Below are positions 33,178 through 41,861 of a stretch of 64,000 bases of DNA, piece after piece. Under the pieces are notes generated by a model, which saw nothing but the letters and a program-made list of their open reading frames with translations, had not been told where the DNA came from and searched no databases. The number at the start of each line of letters is the position of its first letter. The first letter of the stretch is position 1. The stretch comes from Bacteroidota bacterium (GTDB lineage Bacteria; Bacteroidota; Bacteroidia; Chitinophagales; Saprospiraceae), in contig JAIUPL010000026.1 in NCBI GenBank assembly GCA_020160935.1, positions 17,794-81,793 of the forward strand, in the 5' to 3' direction. The translations under genes and the position numbers were made by a program.

Positions 33178-35799
33178 TTACTGATTTCCTTGTTTGTCCT
33201 TGTCCTTTTCCTCTCTTTTATTAAAAAGGCGCTGGAAAATATTTTTCTTGTCTTTCTGCTCTTCGCCCTTGTTCTCTCCTGCAGGATCGCCGTCGTCTTC
33301 CCCTCCGGGCGTTTTGGCATCCGGGCCGGAGCGTGTGCTGGCAGAGCGAACGGAGTCGCGGTAAACGGAATCCTGCATCAGCAAATTGAACGAGTCGGGT
33401 TTGATGCCGATCCAGGGGTAGCACCCCAGGTTGTTGAGCACTTCCGGAGCAGGCGTAGGGAATTTTTCGAGCACCAGGCGGCCAAGTTTTTTATCATTTG
33501 CCACTTTATGCCAGAACCACGCAACGATGGGTAGCGCCATGGCCGAGCCTTGCCCGAGATCCATGGATCGGAAGCGCACTGCCGGGCTTGGCGCGCCTAC
33601 CCAGGCGCCTGTAACCAACTGCGGGTTGAAGCATATAAACCAGCCGTCCGACTGGTTTTGCGTGGTACCGGTTTTGCCGGCAAAATCACCCTGAATGCCA
33701 TAGCCGCGGCGCAGGCGCGAGCCTGTCCCGTAATCGACAACATTCTGAAGCATTTTGGTCATGGTAGCGGCCTGATTGGGTGTCAACGCGCGTTCGTACG
33801 GGCCCATTTGCGGGTTTTGAGCCAGTTCGTCCTTGTAATCGTACAACACCTCTCCGTTGCGGTTAATCACTTTCAGGATGGCCACCGGCTCGGGGCGAAC
33901 GCCCTGGTTGGCGATGGTGCCATACACTTTCATCATATCGTACAAGGCCACGTCGGCAGCGCCGAGGCTGATGCCGTATTCGCGGGGCAGTTTGGATGTA
34001 ACGCCCATTTTGGCGGCCAGATCGATGGTTCTTTGAATACCCACTTTTTCAATCAGTTGAGCAGCCACGACATTGACCGATTTGGTCAGGGCGCCTGCCA
34101 TCGAATACCAGCCGCCATAGCGCTCGTCGGCATTGTGCGGCTCCCAGTCAATGATTTTTTTGATCTGGTTGGGGAAATATTGACAAGGCTTGATGCTATC
34201 CTGCAAAGCGGCCGCATACACGATGGGTTTGAAAGTAGAGCCCACCTGGCGACGGCTGAGGATATGGTCGAACTTGAATTGTTTGAAATTGGTGCCGCCC
34301 ACCCAGGCGCGGATGTAGCCATTGCGGTGGTCCATGGCCATAAATCCGCAGTTGAGCATACAGAAATAATACCGAACCGAGTCGATGGGCGTCATGGTGG
34401 TATCTTGCTCGCCACCGCCGTTTTTCCAGGAGAAAACGGTCATTTTGACGGGTTTCTCAAATTCGGCGAGCGCGTCTTCCTTGCTCATGCCGTTTTCCAT
34501 ACAGGTTTCCCATCGGTCGCTGCGGCGCACCTGATCGTCGATCCATTTATCGTCGCCCCAGGGTTTATCTTTCTTGTAGTTTTTCCAGTGTTGATCGAAG
34601 CGTTTTTGCAGGTCTTGCATGTGTTTTTGCACGGCTTCCTCGGCGTACTGCTGCATTTTAGAGTGCAGGGTGGTATAAATTTTCAGCCCGTCGGTGTAGA
34701 GGTTGTAGCCGCTGCCGTCTTCCTTGGTGATGTTTTTCAGCAATCTGGGCATCACCGTAGTGCGCAGGTATTCGCGGAAATAGGTACCCAGGCCGTCGTT
34801 GTTGCTGTCAACGTTGTAGCGTTTGGCGCCAACCGGTTTTTTGCTCAGTTCGTCGTATTCGGCTTGCGAGAGGTCGCCGTTGCGCACCATTTGTGTGAGA
34901 ACGATATTGCGGCGTTTTTTGGCATTTTCGGGGTTGCGGACAGGGTTGTACAGCGTGGTGCCTTTGAGCATGCCGACCAGCGTGGCGGCCTGGTCCACTG
35001 TCAGATCTTTTGGTTTTTTATTGAAATATTGCCGGGAAGCCACACTGATACCGAAAGCGTCGCCGCCGAAGGGTACGGTGTTGAGGTACAGGTTGAGCAG
35101 TTGCTGTTTGTCGTACACCTTTTCCAGGCGGATGGAGGTAAAATTTTCCCGTATCTTGTTGATAATCAGGCTCACACCCGGAATGTGATAATTTCGGCGC
35201 GGGTAAAGATTCTTGGCAAGTTGCTGGCTGAGTGTAGAGCCGCCGCCCAGGCCTTCAGAGCCTGTAGCCATACCTTTTACCACGCGCAGCCAACTCATGA
35301 AGTCGATACCGCTGTGTTCGAGAAAACGCCGGTCTTCCGTAGCGATCAAGGCATTGATGATGAACGGCGACACCTTGTCGAGCGAAACGGCTGTTCTGTT
35401 CTCAATGAAATATTTGCCGATCAATACGCTGTCGATGGTATAAATCTCGGTGGAATTGGCCGTTTCCACGCTTTTCAGTTCTTCCATGGATGGAAGGCGG
35501 CCAAACAGCCCGATCCATACACCGAAAATGAGGAACAACAACAGATTGAAGCCCCATTTCATAAAGGTACCCATCCAACCCAACACAAAACCCGGGGCCG
35601 GATGGCGTTGCCGGAACTGTGCCCAGCGAGCCCGGAGCGGGGCGGTCATCCGCCGCCAGGGGCCGGTGACGGGTGCGAAAAATGCGGCGATTGGGGCAGT
35701 AAGTTTGCCCCATGCGGCACGGATTGGCGCCGTTTTTTCAGCAACCCATGTTTTCGCAGTGTGTATGATTTGATTAAGAGACTTCAACAATTCGCTCAT
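33178..35799 (-). CDS. Class A penicillin-binding protein (PBP1a-like)
   Basis: This 873-residue bifunctional enzyme polymerises and crosslinks peptidoglycan. After a long basic cytoplasmic start there is one membrane helix (about 78-98), a glycosyltransferase 51 domain with EDRRFLEHSGIDF and GGSTLSQQLAKNL, then a transpeptidase domain with SRRQVGSTFKPIVYAAAL (catalytic Ser in STFK), SVN as second motif (TKSVNVVAAQL) and KTGTTQNQSDGWFICF as third. The Thr/Asp/Lys-rich tail (about 830-873) is disordered. The ATG at 35799 is chosen since it gives the usual layout; the open frame continues upstream without features. The N-terminal 70 residues contain short APIRAAW/APIAAFF-like repeats, unusual for a PBP. 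Confidence 0.94.
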   Translation of the reverse strand: MSELLKSLNQIIHTAKTWVAEKTAPIRAAWGKLTAPIAAFFAPVTGPWRRMTAPLRARWAQFRQRHPAPGFVLGWMGTFMKWGFNLLLFLIFGVWIGLFGRLPSMEELKSVETANSTEIYTIDSVLIGKYFIENRTAVSLDKVSPFIINALIATEDRRFLEHSGIDFMSWLRVVKGMATGSEGLGGGSTLSQQLAKNLYPRRNYHIPGVSLIINKIRENFTSIRLEKVYDKQQLLNLYLNTVPFGGDAFGISVASRQYFNKKPKDLTVDQAATLVGMLKGTTLYNPVRNPENAKKRRNIVLTQMVRNGDLSQAEYDELSKKPVGAKRYNVDSNNDGLGTYFREYLRTTVMPRLLKNITKEDGSGYNLYTDGLKIYTTLHSKMQQYAEEAVQKHMQDLQKRFDQHWKNYKKDKPWGDDKWIDDQVRRSDRWETCMENGMSKEDALAEFEKPVKMTVFSWKNGGGEQDTTMTPIDSVRYYFCMLNCGFMAMDHRNGYIRAWVGGTNFKQFKFDHILSRRQVGSTFKPIVYAAALQDSIKPCQYFPNQIKKIIDWEPHNADERYGGWYSMAGALTKSVNVVAAQLIEKVGIQRTIDLAAKMGVTSKLPREYGISLGAADVALYDMMKVYGTIANQGVRPEPVAILKVINRNGEVLYDYKDELAQNPQMGPYERALTPNQAATMTKMLQNVVDYGTGSRLRRGYGIQGDFAGKTGTTQNQSDGWFICFNPQLVTGAWVGAPSPAVRFRSMDLGQGSAMALPIVAWFWHKVANDKKLGRLVLEKFPTPAPEVLNNLGCYPWIGIKPDSFNLLMQDSVYRDSVRSASTRSGPDAKTPGGEDDGDPAGENKGEEQKDKKNIFQRLFNKREEKDKDKQGNQ

Positions 35800-35947
35800 A
35801 TACTTTTTCAAAATCAAAAAAGGTTGGCGAAGGTAGATATTTTTTTGGTCTCTGGTACGCAGCAACAGCAGATTGGAAAGAGGAGGAGCATTTTCAGGTT
35901 ATTTTTAACATGTTTTGCGTCCCCTCCCCCTTCCAGTTTATCATTTT

Positions 35948-35984
35948 CTCACCTCTCACTTCTCACCTCTCACTTCTCACCTCT
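35948..35984. repeat. GTGAGAAGTGAGAG tandem repeat in the end of the MFS gene
   Basis: On the minus strand GAGGTGAGAAGTGAGAGG repeats about three times and has no inverted partner. The first copy encodes the last residues (EVRSER) and TGA of the MFS transporter. It is a one-sided member of the GTGAGAG class. Confidence 0.75.
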
Positions 35985-37201
35985 TGATAATGTCCCTTCC
36001 GCTCCATCACCCAAAAACCCACCCATGCCACCAGCGCCAGTCCGACGGCGATGAGCCATAGCGTGCGGAATCCCCAGGCGGCAATAACCTGTGTGCCCAG
36101 CAAGGGCGCCAGGATATTGGAACTGGAATAGGCCATGGTGTAAACGGCCATGTATTGCCCCAGGCGATTTTCCGGCGATCGGGTCATGACATAGTTACTG
36201 CTGAACGGCATCACAAAAATTTCACCGAATGAAATAATCACCATGTACAGGCTTGCTGCCAGCAAGGGTGGATACGCTGCTGCCAGCGAGAGGTACGACA
36301 ACATGTACAATACCAGCCCCACCCTGATAAATACGGAAGGCATTCTGGTGCCGTCAATGCGGAAAATGAGCGGCATTTCCACCAGAAAAACGACCAATCC
36401 ATTCAGCGCAATCAGCAAACCAATCTGCGCTTCGGGCCAGTGATAGGCTTCTTTAAAGAAAACCGGCACCGTCCAGAGTATTTGCATGAAAACAACAGCA
36501 TTCACCAGCGTGAAAGCGATAAACCACATAAATTGCCGGTCGCGAAAAGGGGAAGCGCCCGATACTGCCCCGGCGTCTTCCGGAGCGGTATTGCGTTCAG
36601 CGACTTGAACTTGAACAGGCGGCAGGTGCATGCGGCGCAACATGAATGCAGCAGCAATACAGGTCAGCCCGTCCACCCAGAACAGCCAGTGCCAGCCGAG
36701 GGTAGCCAGCAATCCGCCCAGCGCAGGCGCGACGGTAAAACCCAAATTGACCGACATCCGATACAGCGAAATGGCCCGGGTGCGGGTTTCCGGGGTACTT
36801 TGTTGCCGGATGGCCACCGAGTTGGCCGGCCTGAAAATTTCCGACGATATGCTCATGATGAAAACCGTGGCGCACATCGGCCAGAAATGCTGTACTTCCA
36901 GCATACCAATCAGAATCAATCCATTGACAATCAGACTCCAGAACATGATGGGTTTGGCCCCTATTCTGTCCGTCAATCGCCCACCCAAGTAAGCGCCCAA
37001 CAATGCTCCCGCACCAAAAAATCCCATGACGTAACCCGTTTCCTCGATCGTAAATTGCAGACGCTGGGTGAGGTACAGGGTAATAAATGAAATTACCATG
37101 GACCCGCAGCGGTTGATCAGACTTACGAGCGATAAAAACCAGATGGCATTCGGAATGCCCCGGTAGGAGTTGAGCCAGTGGTGGTAGATTCTGAGTAGCA
37201 T
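35963..37201 (-). CDS. Major facilitator superfamily transporter
   Basis: This 412-residue integral membrane protein has about 12 hydrophobic segments. The loop between helices 2 and 3 carries the MFS A motif (GAYLGGRLTDRIGAKP), and RMSVNLGFTVAPALGGLLA is the drug/H+ antiporter C-like motif at helix 5, so export of drugs or metabolites by proton antiport is likely. It is a single gene. The start at 37201 lies five bases from the big palindrome, so the leader itself is repeat sequence, and the C-terminal EVRSER is repeat-coded. Substrate unknown. Confidence 0.88.
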   Translation of the reverse strand: MLLRIYHHWLNSYRGIPNAIWFLSLVSLINRCGSMVISFITLYLTQRLQFTIEETGYVMGFFGAGALLGAYLGGRLTDRIGAKPIMFWSLIVNGLILIGMLEVQHFWPMCATVFIMSISSEIFRPANSVAIRQQSTPETRTRAISLYRMSVNLGFTVAPALGGLLATLGWHWLFWVDGLTCIAAAFMLRRMHLPPVQVQVAERNTAPEDAGAVSGASPFRDRQFMWFIAFTLVNAVVFMQILWTVPVFFKEAYHWPEAQIGLLIALNGLVVFLVEMPLIFRIDGTRMPSVFIRVGLVLYMLSYLSLAAAYPPLLAASLYMVIISFGEIFVMPFSSNYVMTRSPENRLGQYMAVYTMAYSSSNILAPLLGTQVIAAWGFRTLWLIAVGLALVAWVGFWVMERKGHYQEVRSER

Positions 37202-37205
37202 ATTT

Positions 37206-37536
37206 GTTATTGGTTATCAGTTATTGGTTATCAGGGCGGGTAAGGGGTGTTGGGTTTTTCAGGCTGGATACTCGGGAAGGTTGAGAAGTTGAGGGGTTGA
37301 GATGTTGAGGGGTTGAGATGTTGAGGGGTTGAGATGTTGAGGGGTTGAGAGAGCATAGTAATGCATCCAATCCGAACTCAACATCTCAACCCCTTAGCCC
37401 CTCAACATCTCAACCCCTCAACCCCTCAACCCCTCAACATCTCAACCCCTCAACTTCTCAACCTTCCCGAGTATCCAGCCTGAAAAACCCAACACCCCTT
37501 ACCCACCCTAATAACCAATAACTGATAACCAATAAC
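37206..37536. repeat. 331-bp palindrome, arms of 112 bases
   Basis: Arms 37206-37317 and 37425-37536 match at 110 of 112 positions. From outside inwards each arm has GTTATTG/GTTATCA heptamers, a unique 40-base stretch (with GGGTTTTTCAGGCTGG) and TTGAGGGG/TTGAGATG octamers; the 107-base centre holds more octamers and a non-repeat tip. It lies between the starts of two divergent genes. It is the largest element of the family in the window. Confidence 0.95.
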
Positions 37537-37780
37537 CACATCCCAAAGGTTTCATTTACCCCAAAAAAAACGCCGACTACGGAAACCCGCAGCCGACGTC
37601 GTTCATACAATAGAATGGATTGCGAAATTGGTTAATTGCTGCTCCGTAGGTTATGAATTCGGAGCAATGCCGACGCTAAAGTCGAAACTTTGCGGGAGTA
37701 CACAAATTTTTTTTGAAAAAAGACCGTAGATTTAAGTCGACAATATAGTCAACAGTCGTCAGTCAACAGTACATTCGTTT
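37537..37780. other. Leader region before the GNAT gene
   Basis: About 240 bases between the palindrome and the GNAT start. It contains an imperfect GC-rich hairpin around 37570-37602 and a CAACAGTCGTCAGTCAACAGT repeat just before the ATG. I see no clear promoter box and no coding. Confidence 0.35.
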
Positions 37781-38308
37781 ATGCTGGAAACAGAACGTTT
37801 ATTTTTAGTGCAGGCCCAGGTGCCCATGCTGGATGCCATTGTGGAGCAGGATTGGCCGGTTTTGTCGCGCCTGCTTGGGGGCGTCGATTTTGCCGACAAC
37901 TGGTATCATTTCCCCGAAGTTTTTGCCTGGATGCGCGATTACCTCTCGGAAAGCCCTGAGGACGGGCTTTGGTGGACTTACCTGATTGTCCACAAAAACG
38001 ATGTACGCGTGGTGGGCACTTGCGGCTACAAAGGCGCGCCTTCGATCGATGGAGAAGTGGAAATCGGTTATGAAATTGCCGATGCCTATCAAAACCGCGG
38101 CCTGGCTACCGAAACAGCCCGGGCACTCACCGAATTTGCCTTTGCGCAAAGCGGCGTTCAAAAGGTCATTGCCCAAACGCTGGCAGAAGAAAACGCTTCG
38201 GTTCGAGTACTGAAAAAACTCGGCTTCGAGTTTGTTTGCAGCAAAATTGATTTGGAGGACGGGGAGATTTGGGAATGGAGTAGACAAGTCCTGAGTCGTA
38301 AGTCCTGA
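37781..38308 (+). CDS. GNAT-family N-acetyltransferase
   Basis: This 175-residue enzyme transfers an acetyl group from acetyl-CoA to an amine. It starts METERLFLVQ, has the GNAT strand GTCGYKGAPSIDGEVEIGYE and the acetyl-CoA-binding AYQNRGLATETARALTEFAF at about 106-125, then RVLKKLGFEFV. This is the RimJ/RimL-like subtype; the acceptor is unknown. Its terminal residues QVLSRKS and the stop are read from AGTCCTG/AGTCGTA heptamers of the following palindrome, so the natural C-terminus has been altered. Confidence 0.87.
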   Translation: MLETERLFLVQAQVPMLDAIVEQDWPVLSRLLGGVDFADNWYHFPEVFAWMRDYLSESPEDGLWWTYLIVHKNDVRVVGTCGYKGAPSIDGEVEIGYEIADAYQNRGLATETARALTEFAFAQSGVQKVIAQTLAEENASVRVLKKLGFEFVCSKIDLEDGEIWEWSRQVLSRKS

Positions 38309-38419
38309 GTCCCGAGTCTGTAGAGTACACCCTGTTACTTTTGGCATTCATTATGGGAAGCCAAAGGTAATAAGGTGTACTCTACAGACTCAGGACTTAC
38401 GACTCAGGACTCAGGACTC
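38286..38419. repeat. AGTCCTG/A heptamer palindrome with GTAGAGTACACC core
   Basis: Left and right arms hold AGTCCTG, AGTCGTA and AGTCCCG heptamers and the core CTGTAGAGTACACC, paired with GGTGTACTCTACAG. The loop carries TTTGG...CCAAA as an extra stem. One heptamer has shifted between arms. It lies between the convergent GNAT and proS genes and reaches into both ends. Confidence 0.9.
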
Positions 38420-38421
38420 TA

Positions 38422-39888
38422 CTAATACGCTTTCGCAAACAACACCCGTCGCTTGCTCGGCTTGCCCGTCAGCACACACTTTCCGTCTTCTTCTTTCGCA
38501 TCAAGCGGAATACAGCGAATGGTGGCTTTGGTTTGTTCCTTGATAGCCACCTCTGTTTCCGTGGTGCCATCCCAGTGTGCGGATACAAAACCGCCTTTGT
38601 TTTCGAGAATATCCACAAATTCATCCCAGGAATCGGCCGGCGTGATGTGTGCATCGCGGTAGGCTTTGGCGCGGTTGAACAGGTTTTGCTGGATATCGTC
38701 GAGCAGGTTGGCCACGTGGTCGGCGATGGTATCGAGCGGCACGTTCGATTTTTCCTTGGTGTCACGACGTGCCACTTCTACCTGTCCGGCGGCCAGGTCG
38801 CGGGCACCCAGGCCGAGGCGGACAGGGATTCCGATCATTTCGTATTCGGCAAATTTGAAACCCGGGCGATTCTGGTCGTCGTTGTCGATTTTGACGCGAA
38901 CGCCTTTGGCGCGCAAGGCAGCCACGATTTTTTCGGCGGCTTCGGTCAATTCAGGCGCCGGTTTGGGAATCGGAACGATTACCACCTGGGTTTCAGCGAG
39001 TTTTGGAGGAAGCACCAGACCGTCGTCGTCGGAATGCGTCATGATGAGTCCGCCGATGAGGCGCGTCGAAGCCCCCCAGGAGGTAGCCCACACGTATTCC
39101 TGCTGGTTTTCCTTGTTGAGGAACTGCACATCGAAGGCCTTGGCAAAGTTCTGGCCGAGGAAGTGCGAAGTACCCGCCTGCAGGGCTTTACCATCCTGCA
39201 TGAGCGCTTCGATGCAATAGGTTTCCACGGCGCCGGCGAAGCGTTCGTTGGCCGTTTTGATACCTTTTACCACCGGCATGGCCATCCATTCTTCAGCGAA
39301 GCGCGCGTACACATCGAGCATTTGCTCGGTTTCGGCAATGGCTTCTTCTGCGGTGGCGTGTGCGGTGTGGCCTTCCTGCCACAAAAATTCGGTGGTGCGG
39401 AGGAAAGGGCGGGTGCGCATTTCCCAGCGCACCACGTTGGCCCACTGATTGAGCAGGATGGGCAGGTCGCGGTAACTCTGAATCCAGTCGCGGTACGTAT
39501 TCCAGATAATGGTTTCAGACGTAGGGCGTACGATCAGTTCTTCTTCCAGGCGTGCTTCCGGGTCGACGATGACGCCGCCGCCATTGGGGTCATTTTTCAG
39601 GCGGTAGTGGGTTACTACGGCGCATTCCTTGGCAAAGCCTTCCACGTGAGCGGCTTCCTTGCTCAAAAAACTTTTAGGAATAAACAAGGGAAAATAAGCA
39701 TTGACGTGGCCAGTTTCTTTGAACATGGCGTCCATGGCGTCGCGCATGCGTTCCCAGATCGCAAAACCGTGCGGTTTGATTACCATACAGCCGCGGACTG
39801 GCGAATTATCGGCCAGGCGGGCTTTTTGCACAATATCCAGATACCACTGCGAGTAATCTTCCGAACGGGGTGTAATTTCTTTTGCCAT
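38422..39888 (-). CDS. proS: Prolyl-tRNA synthetase (archaeal/eukaryal type)
   Basis: This 488-residue class II synthetase charges tRNA-Pro. It has the short ProRS-III layout: class II core with motif 2 around [18 protein letters not shown] at about 155-172, [15 protein letters not shown], motif 3 near [18 protein letters not shown], an anticodon-binding domain from about 290, and the C-terminal zinc-finger-like domain ending in [10 protein letters not shown] with the conserved terminal tyrosine. Only one of the usual zinc ligands seems present, so the metal site may be lost. It is a single gene. Confidence 0.95.
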   Translation of the reverse strand: MAKEITPRSEDYSQWYLDIVQKARLADNSPVRGCMVIKPHGFAIWERMRDAMDAMFKETGHVNAYFPLFIPKSFLSKEAAHVEGFAKECAVVTHYRLKNDPNGGGVIVDPEARLEEELIVRPTSETIIWNTYRDWIQSYRDLPILLNQWANVVRWEMRTRPFLRTTEFLWQEGHTAHATAEEAIAETEQMLDVYARFAEEWMAMPVVKGIKTANERFAGAVETYCIEALMQDGKALQAGTSHFLGQNFAKAFDVQFLNKENQQEYVWATSWGASTRLIGGLIMTHSDDDGLVLPPKLAETQVVIVPIPKPAPELTEAAEKIVAALRAKGVRVKIDNDDQNRPGFKFAEYEMIGIPVRLGLGARDLAAGQVEVARRDTKEKSNVPLDTIADHVANLLDDIQQNLFNRAKAYRDAHITPADSWDEFVDILENKGGFVSAHWDGTTETEVAIKEQTKATIRCIPLDAKEEDGKCVLTGKPSKRRVLFAKAY

Positions 39889-40235
39889 TATTTATTATGT
39901 ATGTTTGGTGTGTCGTGCAGCGTGCTGCAGGTGTGGTATGCTTTTTTTGGTTAAATGCTGGTTAAAATCTCAACTACGTGTTACGCTGAAAGGTTTCATG
40001 CATCTAAAGTATGTTGCTGTTTTGAGCGACTGAAAAGCAGGTAAATAGCAGGTTATGGATGTGATGGGTTGGAATTTTAACTAAAATACCATGCATACCA
40101 CCTCCTTTAAGCCAACTTTAACCTCGCGCGGAACAGCATTTAAAGCCACATTAACCAAAAAAAGTGCGCAAAGGTAATATTTTTGACCCTGTAAAACTTG
40201 CGTACCGGAACACTCGCAAAAAAACATTCTGCATC
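39889..40235. other. Divergent promoter region of proS and a secreted protein
   Basis: The 347 bases hold the promoters of two divergent genes. On the minus strand 40169-40176 reads TACCTTTG, which would give a 280-base proS leader; closer to proS, TACTTTAG near 40004 is a weaker candidate. No long inverted repeat and no coding are seen. Confidence 0.35.
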
Positions 40236-41570
40236 ATGAAACAAAAAAATAAGTCTCTGCTTTGGGTATTCCTGGCGTTCTGCACCATGGGGCTGTATGC
40301 TCCTGCTCAGGCGCAGGATGACCTGTATTACGACCCGGCTACGGACGCGCCTGCTCCAAGCGTTTCGACGAATAACAGCAACGACGACGGGTACCGGGAA
40401 CCAGGTAATATTACACGTCGATACGACGATGATGATTATTACGATGAAGATGATGAATACGCCTATCAGTATTCCTCCCGTATTCGCCGTTTCCACCGCC
40501 CTGCGCGTGTAATTGATTACTACGATCCTTTCTTCGTCGACCTCTATTACTACGACCCCTACTTCCTGCCTGGCAACAGCATTTATACCTATGGCTATAA
40601 TGACTACTGGAGCTGGCGCAGATGGCGCCGTGCCCAGCGCTGGAACAGCTGGTATTCCTGGGGCGTAGGCCCTGTATGGAGCACCTGGGGCTGGAGCAGT
40701 TGCTACAACACCTACAATCCCTGGTACAACCCTTGGGCGTTCAACAATTACTACTACGACCCATACTGGACCTGGAACGGCTACAACCCGTACTACAACT
40801 ACGGCTGGAGCAACAACAATTACTACTACAGCAATGTAGGCAACGGCGGTAACAACGGTTACCAGCCCAAAACCTACACCGGCGTACGTCGCCACGGCTC
40901 TACCGTCAACTCTGGGTATGCCCGCATAGCGGACAACAGTGGTGGATTGGGCCGACTGGTCGACCAGAAACAAACCGGCCCGGTGATCGAAAGCCGCAAT
41001 GCGCCGCGTGGTACGGTCAAAAACGTAGAACCTTCTCGCCCGAACGCCAAACCAGGCTTCGAAAACGGTCGCACGCCTGAAAGCACCACTACGCCGCGCC
41101 GTCCGGACGACCGTGTAAACCGGCCGAACGACAACCGCGATGTAGAGCAGCCGGAAAGAACGCGCCCAACCCGCGAGCCGGCGCCACGCCGCAGCGAATC
41201 GCCGGAAGAAACTCGTCCGTCGCGTCGCAATGAACCGGATGCACGCCCTTCGCGCAACGAGTCGCCGACCCGCATGGAGTCGCCTTCGCGCCGCAATGAA
41301 ACCGAAACACGCCCGTCGCGTACTGAAGAGCGCCCGCGGAGTTACGATCGTCCGTCGAGAACGGAAGAGCGCAGCCGCTCCTACGACACGCCTTCCCGCA
41401 CCCAGGAAAGTCGCCCGAGCCGCAGTTACGACAGTGGCAACAGCAACAGCCGTTCCTTCGATGGTGGCGGCAGCAGCCGCAGTTCATCCGGCAATAGTGG
41501 CGGTGGCAATAGTGGCGGCAGCAGCCGTAGTTCGTCGGGCAGCGGCGGCGGTGGAAGAGGAAGGAATTAA
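40236..41570 (+). CDS. Secreted low-complexity protein, Tyr-rich then Arg/Ser-rich
   Basis: The 444-residue product has a signal peptide (cut after APAQAQ, about 25) and no recognisable enzyme domain. The first half is dominated by Tyr, Asn, Trp and Asp (DYYDPFFVDLYYYDPYFLPG); the middle is Arg/Pro/Ser/Glu-rich with repeated TRPSR and ESPTR-like units; the last 50 residues are Gly/Ser-rich (SSGNSGGGNSGGSS). This composition suggests an extracellular coat, adhesin or matrix-binding protein; it could bind glycans or metals. The start at 40236 opens the signal peptide. It is followed by a large palindrome and an outer-membrane transporter gene. Confidence 0.6.
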   Translation: MKQKNKSLLWVFLAFCTMGLYAPAQAQDDLYYDPATDAPAPSVSTNNSNDDGYREPGNITRRYDDDDYYDEDDEYAYQYSSRIRRFHRPARVIDYYDPFFVDLYYYDPYFLPGNSIYTYGYNDYWSWRRWRRAQRWNSWYSWGVGPVWSTWGWSSCYNTYNPWYNPWAFNNYYYDPYWTWNGYNPYYNYGWSNNNYYYSNVGNGGNNGYQPKTYTGVRRHGSTVNSGYARIADNSGGLGRLVDQKQTGPVIESRNAPRGTVKNVEPSRPNAKPGFENGRTPESTTTPRRPDDRVNRPNDNRDVEQPERTRPTREPAPRRSESPEETRPSRRNEPDARPSRNESPTRMESPSRRNETETRPSRTEERPRSYDRPSRTEERSRSYDTPSRTQESRPSRSYDSGNSNSRSFDGGGSSRSSSGNSGGGNSGGSSRSSSGSGGGGRGRN

Positions 41571-41571
41571 C

Positions 41572-41776
41572 AGAGGGTGAGAGAGTGAGAGAGTGAGAGG
41601 GTGAGAGGGTGAGAGGGTGAGAGAGTGAGAGGGTGAGAGTGCGTAGAGTGTGCCTCTTCTCTCACGGCTTTTATTCAACAGAGACCGTGTACTCTACGCA
41701 CTCTCACTCTCTCACCCTCTCACTCTCTCACTCTCTCACCCTCTCACTCTCTCACTCTCTCTCACCTCTCACTTCT
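41572..41776. repeat. GTGAGAGA/G octamer palindrome with CGTAGAGTG core
   Basis: About eight GTGAGAGA/GTGAGAGG units to 41638, core GCGTAGAGTGTG, a short loop, ACTCTACGC, then about ten complementary TCTCTCAC units to 41776. It fills the gap between two rightward genes and gives a hairpin after the upstream gene. Confidence 0.88.
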
Positions 41777-41861
41777 AAAAATGGGTGTACCGGTTCTACC
41801 GTCGTTTCACCCATTTTTTATGCCCTTAACCATATTTTTTTCGCTAAAATTTACATTTCAG

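Noticed and set aside
37563..37605. GC-rich sequence before the GNAT gene as a strong intrinsic terminator.
   Set aside because: The two GCCGAC blocks are direct, not inverted, repeats, so they do not form a proper stem.
41572..41776. Tandem units might be read as a CRISPR array.
   Set aside because: Units are 7-10 bases with no spacers of constant length, the two halves are mirror images, and no cas genes are present.
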